Shown one piece after another: positions 5,607-7,792 of a stretch of 7,792 bases of DNA. The position numbers and the translations under genes are program-made. Under the pieces are notes generated by a model. It had not been told where the DNA came from. It saw only the letters and a program-made list of their open reading frames with translations, and did no database searches. How positions within the stretch are numbered: position 1 is the stretch's first letter; the number at the start of each line of letters is the position of its first letter. This stretch comes from Erysipelotrichaceae bacterium (GTDB lineage Bacteria > Bacillota_I > Bacilli_A > Erysipelotrichales > Erysipelotrichaceae), in the NCBI GenBank assembly GCA_024709285.1, contig JANJWY010000133.1, positions 1-7,792 on the forward strand, in the 5' to 3' direction.

Positions 5607-6154
5607 AAGAGTCTCTCCTTTATCCATCCAAAATAGATCAATCCGGTTATACCGGAAGCAACGATTAAGGCAATGGTGGGTAAAGGTGTGAAGTATCCAA
5701 GCAGAAAAATGATGATCATCAGTGCCGCTGAGAATACCGGTTGTTTTTGCAGGGTGTTTTTCCCCATATTAAATACGGCATATCCCATGATCGCACTGAT
5801 TGATCCGCGCATTCCAAGTAAAGCAGCTTGTATGATCGGATTATTTTGGAATTGAACATAGAAAAAAGAAATGATGGAGATGATGATCAAGGGTGGAAGT
5901 ACTGTGGCAAATGTGGTGATCAAAGCTCCTTTAATGCCTTTTAGTTTGTATCCGATCAATATTGAAGTATTGACCGCAATTGGCCCCGGTGCAGATTGGG
6001 CTATGGCAATCAGGTTGAGCATTTCTTCATCTTGAATCAACGCATCTTTGTTGACGAAAACATCACGCATGACAGGGACGATCGTATAACCGCCACCAAA
6101 AGTTACTGCGCTGATTTTGAATGTTTTTAGAAAAAGCTGTCTGTACGTTATCAT
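5603..6154 (-). CDS. Chromate transporter half-protein, first gene of CHR pair
   Basis: A 183-residue membrane protein homologous to its downstream neighbour, with FGGG at 19-22 (in VTFGGGYTIVPVM) and SAPGPIAVNTSILIG (PGP at 56-58). Hydrophobic segments at about 75-102, 107-127, 138-153 and 158-176 indicate a multi-spanning protein. The two half-proteins probably form one transporter, in the way full-length ChrA carries two homologous halves. Export of chromate or a related oxyanion is the family role. Its stop TGA (5605-5603) overlaps the partner's ATG, a sign of coupled translation and fixed stoichiometry. The ribosome site is only moderate (GGTGAT on the minus strand). A LysR-type gene is transcribed divergently from the other side of a 93-bp gap and is the obvious candidate regulator. 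Confidence 0.9.
   Translation of the reverse strand: MITYRQLFLKTFKISAVTFGGGYTIVPVMRDVFVNKDALIQDEEMLNLIAIAQSAPGPIAVNTSILIGYKLKGIKGALITTFATVLPPLIIISIISFFYVQFQNNPIIQAALLGMRGSISAIMGYAVFNMGKNTLQKQPVFSAALMIIIFLLGYFTPLPTIALIVASGITGLIYFGWIKERLL
5615..5620 (-). promoter_or_regulatory. Ribosome binding site deciding the second CHR start
   Basis: Minus-strand AAGGAG lies eight bases before ATG 5606-5604. It lies inside the longer reading frame that would start at 5627, which is therefore rejected as the start. Confidence 0.88.
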
Positions 6155-6171
6155 TTCATCACCATCTCTAT

Positions 6172-6180
6172 TTTATAACA
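6172..6180 (-). promoter_or_regulatory. Candidate extended -10 for the CHR pair
   Basis: On the minus strand this reads TGTTATAAA, an extended -10-like sequence. No good -35 is seen, and the implied leader would be only about ten bases, so the real promoter may lie further back in this AT-rich gap. Weak -35 boxes are common for LysR-activated promoters. Confidence 0.3.
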
Positions 6181-6191
6181 ATAAAACGATT

Positions 6192-6225
6192 TCATATATA
6201 TAATAATGGTATAATATATATATGA
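6192..6225. repeat. 11-bp perfect inverted repeat between LysR and CHR genes
   Basis: Arms TCATATATATA (6192-6202) and TATATATATGA (6215-6225) are separated by 12 bases. The repeat spans the regulator's -10 box and lies upstream of the CHR start, as expected for a LysR-type autoregulatory site. AT-rich composition makes some symmetry likely by chance, but a perfect 11-bp arm is notable. Confidence 0.6.
6207..6215 (+). promoter_or_regulatory. Extended -10 promoter of the LysR-type gene
   Basis: TGGTATAAT has a perfect TATAAT at 6210-6215 preceded by TG one base away, 32 bases before the start codon. The -35 region (around 6187-6192) is poor. It sits in the centre of the inverted repeat at 6192-6225, which would allow autorepression. 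Confidence 0.65.
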
Positions 6226-6237
6226 TATTAGTTATAT

Positions 6238-6243
6238 GGAGGT
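6238..6243 (+). promoter_or_regulatory. Ribosome binding site deciding the LysR start
   Basis: GGAGGT stands four bases before ATG 6248. It overlaps the in-frame ATG at 6236, which would put the ribosome site inside the gene, so 6248 is the better start. Confidence 0.85.
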
Positions 6244-6247
6244 CAAT

Positions 6248-7108
6248 ATGATTCGATTGTTTGAAATCTTCAGGGAAGTTGTGGCCAGCGGAAGCATTTC
6301 GGCAGCTGCGAAGACGCTTCATATTTCTCAACCGGCGATCAGTGTGGCGATTCGAGATTTAGAAACACACTATCACTGCCAGCTGTTTGAGCGTGTCGGG
6401 AAAAGATTAGTCATCACTGAGCAAGGAATCTGGTTGTACGGGCAAATCAATGTTTTGCTTGAGCATTTACAACACATTGAGGATCAGCTTCAGAATAAGA
6501 AAATTAAGCAGCGCATCCGTTTGGGAGCTTCGTTGTCGGTTGGAGCGACCGTACTTTCAGATTATATTAAGGAGTATAACAACGAATTTCCTCAGAATGA
6601 TGTACAGGTACGGGTTGAGCATAATGAAACCATAGAACAGCGCTTGGTCAGAAATGAATGCGATTTGGCTCTGATTGAGGGGATTTGTGGTGATGAGCGC
6701 ATTGAAAGCAATCCATTTTATAAAGAATCTTTGGTATGTTTAGCATCAGCAGACTTTAAAGAGACAGAAATTACCATCGATCAGCTTTCTGAGCTGCCGT
6801 TTTTGGCGAGGGAAAAGGGAAGTGGCACGCGCACGTATGTTGATTCAGTGATGGGGGCTAATGGAATAAAACTCAATATTCAATGGCAAAGTCATAGCAT
6901 CGAAGCTTTGTTACTAGCTGTCGCGGCGAACCTGGGTGTGTCTATACTGCCAAGGAGCATTGTCATTCAATTTGTAAATTCCGGGAAGTGCAAAATCGTT
7001 AAAATCAAAGGAATGTCTTTTGAAAGGGTGGTCAGTCTGGCTTTTCGCAAGGATCGAAAAGAAGATGAGGTCATCGGCCAATGGCAGAAATTGCTTATAA
7101 AAAAATGA
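6248..7108 (+). CDS. LysR-family transcriptional regulator
   Basis: A 286-residue DNA-binding regulator. Residues about 1-60 form the winged helix-turn-helix (GSISAAAKTLHISQPAISVAIRDLE, with L-F-E-R and ITEQG following as usual). A linker helix runs to about 85. The periplasmic-binding-protein-like effector domain spans about 88-286, with LGASLSVGATVL at its start and GSGTR at about 194-198, a motif seen in the CysL/YeiE-like branch. The effector is not evident; GSGTR often lines the ligand pocket and may favour an oxyanion, which would suit the neighbouring CHR genes, but this is inference. The gene is divergent from the CHR pair, and the shared 93-bp region has an inverted repeat. It ends eight bases from the end of the convergent mntP gene and has no clear terminator of its own. 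Confidence 0.95.
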   Translation: MIRLFEIFREVVASGSISAAAKTLHISQPAISVAIRDLETHYHCQLFERVGKRLVITEQGIWLYGQINVLLEHLQHIEDQLQNKKIKQRIRLGASLSVGATVLSDYIKEYNNEFPQNDVQVRVEHNETIEQRLVRNECDLALIEGICGDERIESNPFYKESLVCLASADFKETEITIDQLSELPFLAREKGSGTRTYVDSVMGANGIKLNIQWQSHSIEALLLAVAANLGVSILPRSIVIQFVNSGKCKIVKIKGMSFERVVSLAFRKDRKEDEVIGQWQKLLIKK

Positions 7109-7120
7109 GCCGAAGCTCAT
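7099..7120 (-). terminator. UUCG-tetraloop terminator of mntP
   Basis: On the minus strand the stem ATGAGC pairs with GCTCAT around the loop TTCG, closed by C-G (the extra-stable cUUCGg tetraloop), followed by seven T (A run 7099-7105 on the plus strand). The mntP stop codon lies in the stem. On the plus strand no T run follows, so it would stop LysR transcripts poorly. Confidence 0.88.
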
Positions 7121-7677
7121 CCGATGTGTTCCATTAGGATTTTGAGTCCAATAAGGATCAATACAAAACCGCCAATATAATCTGTCTTGTTTCCCAGTCG
7201 GTAACCAAATTTTTTGCCAATGATTACACCGATGAAAGATAATGTGAAGGTAGTGACTGCAATTACAACAGACACAATGGAGATATTAACTTCAAGTATG
7301 GCTAAACTGATTCCGACGGCGAAGGCATCTATGCTTGTCGCAATTGAGAATGTGAGTAATGCCCGATGTGAATCAACATTCCTGACATCACAGCTGATTT
7401 CTTTCTGATGGTAAGCCTGCCAAATCATGTGGAGACCAATTCCGCTCAGAAGCAGAAATGCTACCCAGTGATCAATGACTGTAAAATAAGTTTTGAAGTA
7501 AAATGCGCTTAAATAACCGGCAATCGTCATGATTCCCTGGAAAATCCCAAAGTAGAAGCCAACTTTAAGTGCATAGTTATATTTTTTCTGAACGGTGCAA
7601 AGTCCATTGACACAGGCAACAGCAAAAGCGTCCATGGATAGTCCGACAGCAATCATGATGAGTGAAACAGGTTCCAT
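7117..7677 (-). CDS. mntP: Manganese efflux pump MntP
   Basis: A 186-residue inner-membrane protein that exports Mn2+ in its family. The two internally related motifs are visible: GLSMDAFAVA (12-21) in the first half and ATSIDAFAVGIS (about 113-124) in the second, each with the aspartate expected to contact metal. About six hydrophobic segments fit the known topology, and the length matches the family (about 185-190). The start ATG (7677) has minus-strand AAGGAG (7684-7689) six bases upstream. The gene has its own consensus-like promoter and a UUCG terminator, so it appears monocistronic. The leader is too short for the yybP-ykoY manganese riboswitch common upstream of mntP genes, so control, if any, is probably by a DNA-binding repressor or activator. 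Family assignment is firm; transport specificity is inferred. Confidence 0.95.
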   Translation of the reverse strand: MEPVSLIMIAVGLSMDAFAVACVNGLCTVQKKYNYALKVGFYFGIFQGIMTIAGYLSAFYFKTYFTVIDHWVAFLLLSGIGLHMIWQAYHQKEISCDVRNVDSHRALLTFSIATSIDAFAVGISLAILEVNISIVSVVIAVTTFTLSFIGVIIGKKFGYRLGNKTDYIGGFVLILIGLKILMEHIG

Positions 7678-7688
7678 GGCAATCTCCT

Positions 7689-7696
7689 TAGTACTA
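7689..7696. promoter_or_regulatory. Small palindrome at the mntP transcription start
   Basis: TAGTACTA is a perfect 8-bp palindrome covering the predicted start of transcription (about 7694). It could be an operator half or core, but it is short enough to be chance. Confidence 0.25.
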
Positions 7697-7700
7697 GAGT

Positions 7701-7729
7701 ATTTTAATGGAAGTATTATCGGATGTCAA
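7701..7729 (-). promoter_or_regulatory. Sigma-A promoter of mntP
   Basis: On the minus strand TTGACA (7729-7724), a 17-base spacer and TAAAAT (7706-7701). The predicted start near 7694 leaves a leader of about 17 bases before ATG 7677. The rest of the upstream stretch to 7792 holds no gene I can recognise; a weak plus-strand TGTTAAAAT at 7780-7788 may belong to a gene starting beyond the window. Confidence 0.8.
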
Positions 7730-7792
7730 TGCGAGTAGTTCGACAATAAGTATCAATATCGTCCGTTTTGATAAAAATCTGTTAAAATATAC

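Noticed and set aside
5607..5627. N-terminal extension of the second CHR protein
   Set aside because: The extension contains the AAGGAG ribosome site of the ATG at 5606, which also forms the ATGA overlap.
6236..6247. Four-residue extension of the LysR protein
   Set aside because: The upstream ATG overlaps the GGAGGT ribosome site of the ATG at 6248.
7678..7792. yybP-ykoY manganese riboswitch upstream of mntP
   Set aside because: A good promoter sits close to the gene and leaves no room; no matching paired elements were visible.

Overview
The window looks like a piece of chromosome from a low-to-moderate GC Gram-positive (Firmicutes/Bacillota) bacterium. The support is strong AGGAGG-type ribosome sites, sigma-A-type promoters, CIRCE operators in front of a small heat-shock gene, a GlpP-family protein, and short intrinsic terminators. 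An Erysipelotrichia-like lineage is possible, but that is only an impression; no rRNA or lineage marker is present. I see no mobile elements, CRISPR arrays or tRNA/rRNA genes. It reads as ordinary core/accessory chromosome, densely packed, with no gene-free stretch above about 130 bases.

Left part (1-3226, + strand): a tight four-gene run. It begins inside glucose-6-phosphate dehydrogenase (zwf, 5' end cut off). Next come a stand-alone NuoE-like thioredoxin-fold [2Fe-2S] protein, a HAD-superfamily phosphatase, and a protein with an N-terminal RNxxxH (HEPN-like) helical region followed by two CBS domains. The last two overlap by 4 bases (GTGA). The spacings suggest one transcript linking NADPH production with a small redox protein, a phosphatase and a putative nucleotide sensor.

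Middle (3227-5045, + strand): a lone glpP-type antiterminator gene with its own terminator. It is followed by an hsp20 gene under a near-perfect sigma-A promoter flanked by two CIRCE (HrcA) operators, one across the -35 box and one in the leader. Then comes a small orphan SWIM zinc-finger protein. Each of the three has its own terminator or promoter signals.

Right part (5043-7792): two half-size chromate-transporter (CHR) genes on the minus strand overlap by ATGA and are divergent from a LysR-type regulator on the plus strand. The 93-bp region between the divergent start codons carries an 11-bp perfect inverted repeat around the regulator's -10 element. The regulator converges on mntP (Mn2+ efflux, minus strand), which ends in a UUCG-tetraloop terminator. 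The mntP promoter is good and its leader is too short for the manganese riboswitch often found with this family.

Most noteworthy: the duplicated CIRCE arrangement at hsp20, the HEPN-like/CBS fusion in the zwf run, the orphan NuoE-like protein, and the inverted repeat between the CHR pair and the LysR gene. None of these amounts to a demonstrated new system; each is a testable lead.
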